The notes beneath the pieces are model-generated. The model saw nothing but the letters and a program-made list of their open reading frames with translations, searched no databases and was not told where the DNA came from. Positions 1 through 8,825 of a stretch of 64,000 nucleotides of DNA are shown here, piece after piece; position 1 is the stretch's first letter; each line of letters starts with the position of its first letter. The position numbers were made by a program, and so were the translations under genes. Source of the stretch: an uncultured Desulfobacter sp. (GTDB taxonomy: Bacteria; Desulfobacterota; Desulfobacteria; Desulfobacterales; Desulfobacteraceae); contig NZ_OY762929.1 of the NCBI RefSeq assembly GCF_963666675.1, positions 1 to 64,000 of the forward strand. The letters are read 5' to 3'.

Positions 1-1421
1 AGAGAGTCCAGGACTGTGGCCGTCTCAGGTGTGATGGTTTCAGGCTCAATTAAAATCACCTCATACCGTCCCTGCCCCTCGGAATGGCGGGTAACATGTT
101 CAAGCTGGACGAGAAACGCCTCGGGCGAATCGGCCGGCACCGGGATAATCAGCGTCCACTCATAGGCGACTGTATTGGGCCCCGGCAAGGGTGTGATCGG
201 TTCCGGGGTGTTGGCCTGGATGGTGTCTGCCATAATATCTATAATTCGGTCCGTGGCACCGGTGGTCTGGGTCAGTTCATTTTTAAAAAACAGGTCAATG
301 GATTGGCTGGAGATGTGGTTTTTAAAGTCCATTTTTTCAGCAAGGGCCCGGGCCAATTGTTCCGGATTCATCTCAAGGGCTACCCCCTGGTCGGAAAACG
401 AGTAGGGCGAATCCACCTGGGTCAGGCCGGTTAACTGAACCAGCGGCATGCCGAATGCAATGGCCTCTATCCCGGTTGTGGATGGGGCCGCAAGGACGCA
501 AAGATCGCTTGCGGACATTAGATCATACACACTGTATTCTCCATGCACGATGATCAGGCTTTTGTTGGGTATTGATGCCTTCCAATTTTCATAAATCTGA
601 TACCGGCAGGCGGGATGAAATTTAATGATCATCTTCAAATGGGACAGTTTTGCAACTGTTTCCAGCAAGCTGTCGATTTTGCTCCGGTCCGGGGGAACCG
701 ACGTGAATATGAGCAGCGGCACCGTTTTGCCGTTCAGTTTAAGTCTTTTTCGCATTCCTTCCCGGATGTTATTCGCTTCCTGATGAGCCTTTTCCCGGGA
801 TATATGCGTATTGCCCACGGGAATGATTCGTTCAACGGGTGCCTCATAACCGCTGAATTTTCTTTTGATCCGTTCTCCCCACACAAGGTTTAAGGTGGAA
901 TACTGGACATGCCCGGTATATCCAAAGTCCTGATTGTAACCCAGCCCCTCCTGCAGCGAGATAAACGGAACATTGAATTTTTTTGCCCAGAATGCAAAGG
1001 TTTTGCCCCATCGGTTCAATTCGTGGAGGACCAGGCAAAGATCCGGTTTCTCTTTTCTGATCATATTTCTAAAGCCAATGTATTCCTGGGCCGTGGCATA
1101 AAGGGTTTTATCCGTGACCGTCACCACCTGGGTGGCCAGGGCAAAATCTTTACACAATGCCTGGCTGAACACCCGGCGCTCCCGTAGATAATTGGCATGG
1201 ATGTCCTCATTATCATCCACGCATAGATAATCAAATATGTGGATATAGTTCAGGCCGCACTCCACGGCTGTGATTTCCTGACTTCGTTCTGCCTGGGCCA
1301 CGACATAACGGGTGTCCGCGCCCAAGGTCGACAGTTTTTCCATGACAGGGACAATGAAACGGGTGTGATGCTTTAGGGCGATATAGGCAATGATCTTTTT
1401 ATCTTTCCAGAAACTATCCAT
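1..1421 (-). CDS. GT-B-like glycosyltransferase, partial (3' end off window)
   Basis: The frame opens with ATG at 1421, behind an AAGGAG ribosome site, and stays open for 473 codons to the left edge, so the C-terminus is missing. Residues 1-400 read like a GT-B / CDP-glycerol-transferase type fold: a conserved PSTTGIEAIAFGMP stretch lies at residues 313-326. From about residue 420 a new domain begins (EWTLIIPVPADSPEAF), resembling the first strand of a GT2 glycosyltransferase. It overlaps the upstream gene by 8 bases (ATGGATAG), which indicates an operon. Its place beside the pse genes suggests a role in transferring or polymerising surface sugars. Substrate and exact family are not known. 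Confidence 0.6.
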   Translation of the reverse strand, partial: MDSFWKDKKIIAYIALKHHTRFIVPVMEKLSTLGADTRYVVAQAERSQEITAVECGLNYIHIFDYLCVDDNEDIHANYLRERRVFSQALCKDFALATQVVTVTDKTLYATAQEYIGFRNMIRKEKPDLCLVLHELNRWGKTFAFWAKKFNVPFISLQEGLGYNQDFGYTGHVQYSTLNLVWGERIKRKFSGYEAPVERIIPVGNTHISREKAHQEANNIREGMRKRLKLNGKTVPLLIFTSVPPDRSKIDSLLETVAKLSHLKMIIKFHPACRYQIYENWKASIPNKSLIIVHGEYSVYDLMSASDLCVLAAPSTTGIEAIAFGMPLVQLTGLTQVDSPYSFSDQGVALEMNPEQLARALAEKMDFKNHISSQSIDLFFKNELTQTTGATDRIIDIMADTIQANTPEPITPLPGPNTVAYEWTLIIPVPADSPEAFLVQLEHVTRHSEGQGRYEVILIEPETITPETATVLDS

Positions 1422-2667
1422 CGGCGTCTCCTTTCCGTGTCCGGGGGACCAAATTTTTTTTGGTGATATCGATCAATATACGGGACAGTTCAGTTTCCTC
1501 ATTGTGGCGATCAATGATTTGCCGTATCTGCCGGATCAGCCCGTCCGGGCTCTGAATCCAGATTTTATACCCTTGGGTGTTTTCGGGTACCATGGGGTCG
1601 TAAATAATGGTGGGAACCCCAATGCCCGAGGAGACCTCGGCGCTGTAACAGTCCGCGCAACATACCAGTGCATCCGCCATTGTGACTTCCGCGGACCGGT
1701 TCATGTCGTGAAAAGAGAATGAAAAATATTTCAATTCATCCCGGCATATGGTTTCAATGGTTTGCTGATGGGTGTGGGCGCCCCTTACCTGGTCCTTGCC
1801 GTAGGAAAACATCAGGTGCAGATGTTTACCCATGGGGGTCAGGAGGCCGAGCAGGTTTTTATACTCATACGTCATGGCCACGTTGTGGGCAATATAAAGA
1901 ATGGTTTTCTCCTGGGGAATATCGTGGGACTGGTAGCGAAGCCCCATGGTTGCTCTCCACGACGGATGGGTTGCGGGCGAGAAAAAGCAGCCTTCAAACC
2001 TGGGGATTCGCCAGATTTTGGTGGTCAGATCCGCATCCGGGCTGTTCAGATAGTCCCAGCTTGCTTTCTGGGTGGTAATCAGGCCGTCCATCAGGGACGG
2101 TGCCAAGGTCCACCGGGATGCAAGGGAAAGCAGTTCGTATCCGATAACGGGCATATTGTTCTTTTTTGCAAGGTGCACCCAGGCATAAAATATTTTTTCC
2201 TCCTGGGTTGAAGACCCTAACGGTGTGGGAACCTGGACGATAATCCCTGCAATATGCTTCCCATTGGGCAGGGTCAATCGCGTCTGGAGAAGGTTGCCGC
2301 CGCCAAGATCATCCAGCAGCAATGCCTGCCGGAACTTTAGCCCATCGGAAAACCCATGGTCGCCAAGCTGTTCCTTTTTTATGCGGTATCCTTCATAGGA
2401 ATTCTGACTTTTACCGTATGCAACGTTGAAAACAACAGGTTCCAGCTTTGCCGCATTTTTCAGGGTTTTTGTGGATGTCTCGGGTACCAGGAAAGTTAAT
2501 GTTAAAAATTTTTTAACCCGTGTTCGGATCAGTTCAAAAAAATCAATGAGGCCGGACGTTGTTTGATTGTCCTGGAGCACCCAGTATATAACGGGCTTTG
2601 TTCTATGTTCCATTGCAATTCCGATAATCAGCGAATTAAAGTGAAAATCCTCGTACGAATCATACAT
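1414..2667 (-). CDS. hypothetical protein, possible glycosyltransferase partner
   Basis: This 417-residue protein is not confidently recognised. The C-terminal third has a GT-B-like pattern: strand, glycine-rich turn, then a block at residues 345-385 (ADCYSAEVSSGIGVPTIIYD) like the nucleotide-sugar side of GT-B enzymes. No signal peptide or membrane segment is visible. The start is uncertain. ATG at 2667 gives the longest frame, while an internal ATG at codon 19 follows a GGAA motif. It is co-transcribed with the downstream gene by an 8-base overlap and diverges from pseB, so a role in surface glycan assembly is likely but inferred from context. Confidence 0.5.
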   Translation of the reverse strand: MYDSYEDFHFNSLIIGIAMEHRTKPVIYWVLQDNQTTSGLIDFFELIRTRVKKFLTLTFLVPETSTKTLKNAAKLEPVVFNVAYGKSQNSYEGYRIKKEQLGDHGFSDGLKFRQALLLDDLGGGNLLQTRLTLPNGKHIAGIIVQVPTPLGSSTQEEKIFYAWVHLAKKNNMPVIGYELLSLASRWTLAPSLMDGLITTQKASWDYLNSPDADLTTKIWRIPRFEGCFFSPATHPSWRATMGLRYQSHDIPQEKTILYIAHNVAMTYEYKNLLGLLTPMGKHLHLMFSYGKDQVRGAHTHQQTIETICRDELKYFSFSFHDMNRSAEVTMADALVCCADCYSAEVSSGIGVPTIIYDPMVPENTQGYKIWIQSPDGLIRQIRQIIDRHNEETELSRILIDITKKNLVPRTRKGDADG

Positions 2668-2823
2668 CCTGCCACAGTTTTGTTTTGCTTTTCAAGAAAT
2701 TAAAACTTATCTTGGAATATCGCGCTTGAAATTAGGATATAGGAATTTTTTTCCAACAGCGAACAGTCAAAAGGTCGATAATTTAGTCTGACAAGAAAAG
2801 CCGGGTTCAAGGAGGATTGTAAC

Positions 2824-3828
2824 ATGGACGGCAAAGTGGTGCTCATCACCGGGGGGACCGGATCATTTGGTAAACAGTGCGTGCGGATGATTCTTGAACG
2901 CTATGCGGTGCAAAAGTTGATTGTCTTCAGCCGGGATGAGCTCAAGCAGTTTGAAATGCAGCAGATGTTCCCGGCAGCCGAAAATGAGTGTTTAAGATAT
3001 TTCATTGGCAATGTCCGGGATAAAGACCGGTTGTACAGAGCCTTTTCCGGTGTGGATATTGTCATCCATGCTGCGGCCATGAAGCAGGTGCCTGCGGCAG
3101 AATACAATCCCTTTGAGGCCGTGAAAACCAATATCATCGGGGCCCAGAATGTCATTGATGCGGCCATTGATCAACATGTCAAAAAAGTGATTGCCCTGAG
3201 TACGGATAAAGCGGCGAACCCGATAAATCTGTACGGGGCGACCAAGTTGTGTTCGGATAAGATTTTTATTGCCGGCAACGCATATACGGGGCGCAAAGTG
3301 AAAACCATATTCAGTGTGGTCAGGTACGGCAATGTTATCGGTAGTCGGGGCAGTGTGATTCCTTTTTTTCTTGAAAGACGAAGTCGCGGCGTTCTACCCA
3401 TTACGGATTTGAGAATGACACGGTTCTGGATTACCCTGGAACAGGCCGTGAATTTCGTATTCTCCTGCCTTGGGAAAATGACGGGCGGGGAGCTGTTTGT
3501 GCCGAAACTACCGAGTATGAATATTGCGAATTTGGCAAAAGCTGTTTGTCCTGATTGCAGGCATGAGGTGGTCGGTATCCGCCCCGGGGAGAAGCTTCAT
3601 GAGGTCATGATTCCGGCGGATGATGCCAGGATGGTTGTTGAATTTGACGATTATTATGTGATCCAGCCTGATTTCAGTTTTTTTAACAAGGGGCAAATGC
3701 CCATGGATGGATGTTTGGGGCAGGTATCTGACGATTTTGAATACAGTTCCGGAACAAATCCGGAATTTTTAACTGTGGAGCAGATGCAGGCCCTGATCCA
3801 GCCGCTGATTTTGGGACGAAAAGAATAA
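2824..3828 (+). CDS. pseB: UDP-GlcNAc 4,6-dehydratase/5-epimerase PseB
   Basis: This is the first step of CMP-pseudaminic acid synthesis: UDP-GlcNAc is dehydrated and epimerised to a UDP-4-keto-L-altro sugar. The 334-residue protein is an extended SDR with an N-terminal TGGTGSFG NADP-binding motif (residues 9-16), a PseB-like SRDELKQFEMQ block, and the TDK...Y-ATK catalytic region (STDKAANPINLYGATK, about residues 125-140). The start has a strong AAGGAGG site. Its stop overlaps the next start (TAATG), so it is coupled to pseF. Family length is normal. The aminotransferase PseC, usually the next gene, is absent here. Confidence 0.93.
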   Translation: MDGKVVLITGGTGSFGKQCVRMILERYAVQKLIVFSRDELKQFEMQQMFPAAENECLRYFIGNVRDKDRLYRAFSGVDIVIHAAAMKQVPAAEYNPFEAVKTNIIGAQNVIDAAIDQHVKKVIALSTDKAANPINLYGATKLCSDKIFIAGNAYTGRKVKTIFSVVRYGNVIGSRGSVIPFFLERRSRGVLPITDLRMTRFWITLEQAVNFVFSCLGKMTGGELFVPKLPSMNIANLAKAVCPDCRHEVVGIRPGEKLHEVMIPADDARMVVEFDDYYVIQPDFSFFNKGQMPMDGCLGQVSDDFEYSSGTNPEFLTVEQMQALIQPLILGRKE

Positions 3829-4529
3829 TGACGGAGCGTGTCGCGTTGATCCCGGCCCGGGGCGGTTCCAAGCGGTTGCCCAGAAAGAATGTCCTGCCTG
3901 TTTTGGGGCGTCCCATGATTCATTATCCGGTTAAAGCCGCCTTGGACTGTGGATATTTTGACCGGGTCATCGTTTCCACCGAAGATAAGGAGATCCGGGA
4001 GGTTGCCATGGAAGCTGGAGCCCAGGTGATGGACCGGCCGGCGCACCTGGCCCGGGACCGATCGACCGTGGCCCAGGTGTGCCTGGATGCATTGGCGCGC
4101 CTGGCCGAACACGGCATCAAGCCGGACTGGTTCTGCTGTATTTATCCCACAGCGATATTCATTGTCCCCGAGGATCTGTGTTCATCCTTTGCCCTGGCAA
4201 AACAGAATTCCCGGGTAAATTGCGTGATGGGTGTGTCTGACTTTAATCTTCAGCCCCTCCAGTCTCTGGAAGAAGATGAGAGCGGCTTTTTAAAACCCCG
4301 GTGGCAGGATTGCACACATCAGTCCCAGTTCCATCCGGATCTCGTGGCCAGTAACGGCACACTTTACTGGTGCCGGACAGAGAGCTTTCTGCAACAGAAA
4401 AGTTTCTATACTGATAAACTGGTTGGATATAAAATCCCCTGGCTCCGGGCCATAGATCTGGATACACCTGAAGATTACGATATGGCCTGCCGGATTGCGC
4501 CGTTATTTCTTGGGACTGCAAGGAGATGA
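3828..4529 (+). CDS. pseF: CMP-pseudaminic acid cytidylyltransferase PseF
   Basis: This 233-residue NeuA/PseF-type nucleotidyltransferase would activate the finished nonulosonic acid with CTP. The N-terminal nucleotide-binding loop IPARGGSKRLPRKN (residues 7-20) is typical of CMP-sugar synthetases, followed by LGRPMIHYP and an STEDKEI block. The start codon overlaps the pseB stop by one base and the stop overlaps the pseG start (ATGA), so pseBFG is a tightly coupled operon. Assignment to PseF rather than NeuA or LegF rests on the PseB and PseG neighbours. Confidence 0.88.
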   Translation: MTERVALIPARGGSKRLPRKNVLPVLGRPMIHYPVKAALDCGYFDRVIVSTEDKEIREVAMEAGAQVMDRPAHLARDRSTVAQVCLDALARLAEHGIKPDWFCCIYPTAIFIVPEDLCSSFALAKQNSRVNCVMGVSDFNLQPLQSLEEDESGFLKPRWQDCTHQSQFHPDLVASNGTLYWCRTESFLQQKSFYTDKLVGYKIPWLRAIDLDTPEDYDMACRIAPLFLGTARR

Positions 4530-5569
4530 ACCAAGACACTCTTATCATCAGGGCGGATGCAGATGAACGGATGGGGACCGGGCATATCATGCGGTGTATT
4601 GCCCTGGCCCAGGAGTGGCGTCAACAAAAAGGCCCTGTTTTATTCGTTTCGTGCCTGTCCAATAGAGCTGTCCTTAAAAGACTCACATCCATGGGTTTTG
4701 AAGTATGCCTGATTAAAAAAAGTTTTCCTGATCCCATGGATATTCACACAACCCTGCAAAAGGCAAAAGAAAAGAACGCAAAAATACTTGTGACGGACGG
4801 TTACCATTTTCTGCCGGAATACCATGAAAAGATCAGATCCAAGGGAATCAAACTCATGGTCATTGACGATTACAACCATCTGCCGTTTTATCATGGGGAT
4901 ATTTTGTTGAACCAGAACCTGGGGGCTGAAAAAATCCAATACAACACCCTGCCGGGCGCAGTGAAATTATTAGGCCCCGAGTTTATTATGCTGCGAAACG
5001 AGTTTTTAACTGTAAAAAGAGCGGATCAACCCCAAACCGGGAACATTGAAAATATACTTATTACAATGGGCGGGACAGATCCTGATAATACAACATTAAA
5101 AATTATTAGGGCTTTAAACCTCTTAACGTTTCAAACGTTTAACCTGAAAATCGTTCTTGGCCCCGGCAACCGAAATGCTGAATCCATACACCATGAATCC
5201 GTCGTTTCCAGACATCAATGCAAAATTGTCACCAACGCCGCCAATATGCCGGAACTTATATTATGGGCGGACGTTGCAATTTCAGCCGGTGGAAGCACTG
5301 CCTGGGAATTATTATATCTGAGGACACCTGTTTTGTTCCTCATTAACGCGGATAATCAAATGCGGCTGGTAGAAGAGATTGCATCGGCCAATGCGGGTAT
5401 CAATGCTGGTCGGCATGACCGTATACGTATAAAAGATATTGCCCAAAAAATAGGGGCCTTGATAAACGATCCGTCGCTTAGAGATCAAATTGTTTACAAT
5501 ACAAACAAGCTTGTTGACGGCAACGGAAGAGGGCGCATTGTCCAGAGTTTGCTATACGGCCTTGCCTAA
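4526..5569 (+). CDS. pseG: UDP-2,4-diacetamido-trideoxy-altropyranose hydrolase PseG
   Basis: PseG removes UDP from the acetylated pathway intermediate before condensation with PEP. The 347-residue protein has the GT-B-like PseG fold: N-terminal RADADERMGTGHIMRC (residues 9-24) holding the catalytic His of the GxGHxxR motif, an ITMGGTDPDN loop near residue 178, and the ISAGGSTAWEL UDP-binding loop near residue 252. It starts by ATGA overlap with pseF. Its end overlaps by four bases the end of pseH, which converges from the other strand. Confidence 0.92.
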   Translation: MNQDTLIIRADADERMGTGHIMRCIALAQEWRQQKGPVLFVSCLSNRAVLKRLTSMGFEVCLIKKSFPDPMDIHTTLQKAKEKNAKILVTDGYHFLPEYHEKIRSKGIKLMVIDDYNHLPFYHGDILLNQNLGAEKIQYNTLPGAVKLLGPEFIMLRNEFLTVKRADQPQTGNIENILITMGGTDPDNTTLKIIRALNLLTFQTFNLKIVLGPGNRNAESIHHESVVSRHQCKIVTNAANMPELILWADVAISAGGSTAWELLYLRTPVLFLINADNQMRLVEEIASANAGINAGRHDRIRIKDIAQKIGALINDPSLRDQIVYNTNKLVDGNGRGRIVQSLLYGLA

Positions 5570-6033
5570 TTCGACATGCGGTTTTTGATCATCAGGATGC
5601 ATTCTACGCCATTGATCGATTTTCTTTGAATATCTTTAAATCCAGCGTTTTTAAATGCACACCGGGATTTTGTATTTTCCTGTTTTATCACTGCATGGAT
5701 GGTATTCACCCGGGAATCTGAGAAAAAACGGTGAACGCCTAAATCAATTATACGTGATCCGACACCTTTGCCGCGCATATTTGGCTTGGTGTGGATATCG
5801 ACTTGGGCCTCGGCGTGATTTATTACGTCAAAACGGATTTGTCCGATGGGGTCATTATCTTCCATGGCGATATAAATGTATGTATTGGCGTCGTTCAGTT
5901 TTTTTTCAAGCCATTTTATATGCGCAGCCCAGTCAATGGCGGCGCAAGAGAACGCCATGCGCCTCGCTTCAAGGTCATTGGCCCAGTCATACAGTAATCG
6001 GGCGTCTTCAATGTGAGCAGTCCTTAGATGCAT
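5566..6033 (-). CDS. pseH: GNAT N-acetyltransferase PseH-like
   Basis: This 155-residue GNAT-family acyltransferase has the acetyl-CoA pyrophosphate-binding motif MRGKGVGSRI (about residues 87-96). In the pseudaminic acid pathway PseH acetylates the 4-amino group of the UDP-sugar. Its position as last gene of the pseI-formyltransferase-pseH transcript, converging on pseG, supports that role. GNAT sequences alone do not reveal the substrate, so the name depends on context. Confidence 0.8.
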   Translation of the reverse strand: MHLRTAHIEDARLLYDWANDLEARRMAFSCAAIDWAAHIKWLEKKLNDANTYIYIAMEDNDPIGQIRFDVINHAEAQVDIHTKPNMRGKGVGSRIIDLGVHRFFSDSRVNTIHAVIKQENTKSRCAFKNAGFKDIQRKSINGVECILMIKNRMSN

Positions 6034-6064
6034 CTGTATCGGTTTTTCCTGGAAGTTTTTAAAA

Positions 6065-6748
6065 TTATTTTAGAAAAATTTGTACATCCGCCAGAATTGA
6101 ACCTTTTTTCAGTGCTGCCCTTGAAAATTCCAGGCGTAACCGGTCTGTTTCTATAAATGCTTTGGGGTAACCCGGGGCATCAAGCATCCGGATATAGTCA
6201 AATACCTGTTCCAGAGATTCCAGTTGCTTGATGCCACCTTGTTCCGGGTGCCGGCGCTTAAAACAGACCGGCTCACCGGTTTGTGGAATTGGTGTCGGAT
6301 CTGTTTCAACGATGGCGACCATCATCTCCATGATGGTTTTTCCGGCTCGGATATAAATTTCTTCAGCACTCCCATAAAGAGATAGTGGCTTTTTCAGGTA
6401 GACTGGTCCGGTATCTATGCCGGCATCACACCGTATGGCACTGATTTTCGTTTGATAGATTCCCCTTTCAATCAGATTTTGAAGCGGGCTGCCGCCTCTG
6501 CCAAAGGGGAGATCGGTCATATGAAAAATAATACACTCATATGTTTGATATATGGAAGAATCAATGGGAAAGGACCAGTGGGGGAAAAAAATTTTATCCG
6601 GCTCGATTTTGTCCAGTCTGTCCAGGGTTAATTCTGGTTCCTGTTCGATTTGGATGACCCTGGCGTTGACCTGTTTGGCAAGGTTGTCTGCCATATCTGG
6701 GTTCCAGTTTTTGGAACTGGCAATTACATAGGTAGGCGTCGTTTTCAT
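6065..6748 (-). CDS. formyltransferase-family protein in the pse cluster
   Basis: The protein resembles methionyl-tRNA/sugar formyltransferases: an N-terminal strand-helix, a central FHMTDLPFGRGGSPLQNL block (the FMT HPSLLP-type region), then IDTGPVY as in the D-TG-I/V formyltransferase signature. ATG at 6748 overlaps the pseI stop as ATGA. A longer start at 6763 is possible but less natural. Known sugar N-formyltransferases (VioF, FdtF, ArnA N-domain) use N10-formyl-THF on amino-sugars, so this enzyme may formylate an amino group of the nonulosonic acid or its precursor. The substrate is inferred; an amidotransferase-like role cannot be excluded. Confidence 0.7.
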   Translation of the reverse strand: MKTTPTYVIASSKNWNPDMADNLAKQVNARVIQIEQEPELTLDRLDKIEPDKIFFPHWSFPIDSSIYQTYECIIFHMTDLPFGRGGSPLQNLIERGIYQTKISAIRCDAGIDTGPVYLKKPLSLYGSAEEIYIRAGKTIMEMMVAIVETDPTPIPQTGEPVCFKRRHPEQGGIKQLESLEQVFDYIRMLDAPGYPKAFIETDRLRLEFSRAALKKGSILADVQIFLK

Positions 6749-7791
6749 ACAATCATTTCCCATGCCAGGGGGGTGCCGCGGGTAAGGGGGGTGGCTGCTT
6801 TTTTATCCATGATATCTCCATAATACCTGGGATGAAGGCCAAAACCCGGCCGGATACAGCGAATGTTTTCGGGGGTAAACGGCTCGGCTTTTTCAATGTC
6901 TTTGACCACAAACAGGGAGCGTCGGAACATCAGGCTTGATTTTTGTCGACTTGTCAGGTCATAGGTTACTGCGCCGAGGGCCTGTTCAAGAATTCGGATT
7001 TGATCCACCATGGATTTGAACTCATGGGGCTCCATGGAAAACGCGCTGTCCGGACTATTATCGGCCCTTGATAAGGTGAGGTGCTTTTCCACAATGCAGG
7101 CCCCCATGGCGACGGCGCCTATGGCCACGGTGCTGCCCAGCGTGTGGTCTGATATGCCGCAGACCGCATCAAAGGTTTGGGCCAGGTGGGGAATGGTTCG
7201 CAGATTTGCTTCTTCAGGGCTTGCCGGATATGCACTTGTGCATTTAAGAAGTGCGATTTGATTGCACCCAAGGGTTTTTAACGTCACTACCGCCTCCTCG
7301 ATTTCAGACAGGCTCGCCATGCCGGTGGACAGGATGACCGGTTTTCCGGTTTGGGCAATTGCTTTGAGCAAAGGGATGTCTATAAGTTCAAAGGAGGCGA
7401 CCTTATATGCCGGAACGTTCATAGTTTCAAGGAAATCGACTGCTGTGTTGTCAAAGGGCGTTGAAAACAGATCCAGGCCTAACTCGCTTGCCTTTTTCAT
7501 TAATTGGGGTTGCCAATGCCAGGGGGTGTATGCGGTGCGGTACAAATCGTAAAGGGTTTGGCCTTTCCAGATGGTTTCAGTCAGGCGAAAATGCGGGGCT
7601 CTGGAATCTATGGTCATGGTGTCCGGTGTGTAGGTCTGAAGCTTTACGGCGTCAGCCCCCGCAGCTTTAGCCGCGTTAAGAATGTCGACCGCCTTGTTGA
7701 AATCCTGTTGATGATTGGCCGACATTTCCGCGATAATATATACGGGACGTTTAAAACCTATCTGTCTGTTATTAATTTTTATATGTGTCAT
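6745..7791 (-). CDS. pseI: pseudaminic acid synthase PseI
   Basis: This 348-residue NeuB-family enzyme condenses the 6-deoxy-altrose derivative with phosphoenolpyruvate. The N-terminal TIM barrel carries IAEMSANHQQDFNKA (residues 20-34) and GADAVKLQTY, which are PseI-type signatures. The C-terminal antifreeze-like SAF domain (about residues 285-345) contains RRSLFVVKDIEK and RCIRPGFGLHPRYY. It heads the leftward pseI-formyltransferase-pseH transcript and diverges from the PIG-L gene across a 247-base spacer. The Shine-Dalgarno is weak. Confidence 0.92.
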   Translation of the reverse strand: MTHIKINNRQIGFKRPVYIIAEMSANHQQDFNKAVDILNAAKAAGADAVKLQTYTPDTMTIDSRAPHFRLTETIWKGQTLYDLYRTAYTPWHWQPQLMKKASELGLDLFSTPFDNTAVDFLETMNVPAYKVASFELIDIPLLKAIAQTGKPVILSTGMASLSEIEEAVVTLKTLGCNQIALLKCTSAYPASPEEANLRTIPHLAQTFDAVCGISDHTLGSTVAIGAVAMGACIVEKHLTLSRADNSPDSAFSMEPHEFKSMVDQIRILEQALGAVTYDLTSRQKSSLMFRRSLFVVKDIEKAEPFTPENIRCIRPGFGLHPRYYGDIMDKKAATPLTRGTPLAWEMIV

Positions 7792-8038
7792 TAATGTTTT
7801 TGGGAGAATGTGGCGCGTTTTGTTTCCGGTAAATTAAATTGCCGGGTCTGTTTTGTTTTTATGATTGTGATTACATTCAGCCTGTCATATAAAAAATAAG
7901 ATTTATCCGTCGTTAGGATCTATTTTCGACCAGGAGGTATAAATAATTATAATTTGATATCAGACAAACAGGTATGTATCAACTTAAACCTTATGGAATT
8001 TAATTATTCGCTGAATACGATTTATTCAAGGGGTGCAT
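7792..8038. promoter_or_regulatory. divergent promoter region between pseI and PIG-L gene
   Basis: This AT-rich spacer separates divergently transcribed pseI and the deacetylase gene and must hold both promoters. No convincing -35/-10 pair or operator could be singled out by eye. An AAGGGG ribosome site ends five bases before the ATG at 8039. Confidence 0.4.
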
Positions 8039-8725
8039 ATGCCGACACTCGTAATCGCTGCCCATCCGGATGATGAAACCCTGGGGTGCGGCGGCACCAT
8101 TGCAAGGCTTGCATCTGAGCAAAAAGAGGTTCATATTCTGATTTTAGGAGAAGGGATTACCTCAAGGCAGACAGACAATAGGACTTCTGCCAATGAAGAA
8201 ATCAGCATGCTGAAAAAAAACAGCCGCCAGGCAGGTGCGATTCTTGGCGTTGCCGATATCCACCTTGAATCTTTTCCGGATAACAAATTTGATTCGATTC
8301 CGTTGCTCGATATTGTTAAGGTTGTTGAATCATATATAGAAAAGATATCCCCCCATACTGTTTTTACCCACCATGGAGGAGATTTGAATATCGACCACTC
8401 GGTGACATCCAGGGCAGTTCTCACTGCGACCCGCCCCATGCCTGGCAGCCCGGTAAAACGCCTGTATGCTTTTGAGACGCTTTCAGCCACGGAGTGGTCT
8501 TTCGGGCAAATCGGCCAATACTTTACACCCAATTGTTTCATCAATATCCAAAATCATATACATCAGAAAATAGAGGCCATGGAAGCGTATGGCGGTGAAA
8601 TTCGCAACTTTCCCCATCCCAGATCAGCCAAGGCCATTAAAACCCTTGCCAACCTGCGGGGGAGTATGGCAGGAATGGCGTTTGCTGAAGCATTTTCCAT
8701 TGTACGAACCATTAAAGATCTGTAA
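8039..8725 (+). CDS. PIG-L family zinc-dependent deacetylase
   Basis: The protein carries the hallmark AAHPDDETLGCGGTI zinc-binding motif at its N-terminus (about residues 7-21), the conserved THHGGDLNIDH block (second metal/catalytic site) near residue 120, and the usual PIG-L/LmbE length of about 228. These enzymes deacetylate N-acetyl groups on sugars. ATG at 8039 is preferred over GTG at 8033 because of the AAGGGG site just upstream. The gene precedes a second NeuB-family synthase, so it may deacetylate an amino-sugar precursor or nonulosonic acid to allow another N-acyl group. That role is inferred. Confidence 0.88.
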   Translation: MPTLVIAAHPDDETLGCGGTIARLASEQKEVHILILGEGITSRQTDNRTSANEEISMLKKNSRQAGAILGVADIHLESFPDNKFDSIPLLDIVKVVESYIEKISPHTVFTHHGGDLNIDHSVTSRAVLTATRPMPGSPVKRLYAFETLSATEWSFGQIGQYFTPNCFINIQNHIHQKIEAMEAYGGEIRNFPHPRSAKAIKTLANLRGSMAGMAFAEAFSIVRTIKDL

Positions 8726-8825
8726 ACATGATGCATCATAGACATGCAATTTGTTTGTTTCTGGTGATCGTTGGCATTTGTATTTCGGATAAGTCATTTT
8801 AATTAAAAATAATTGCAGGTAAAAT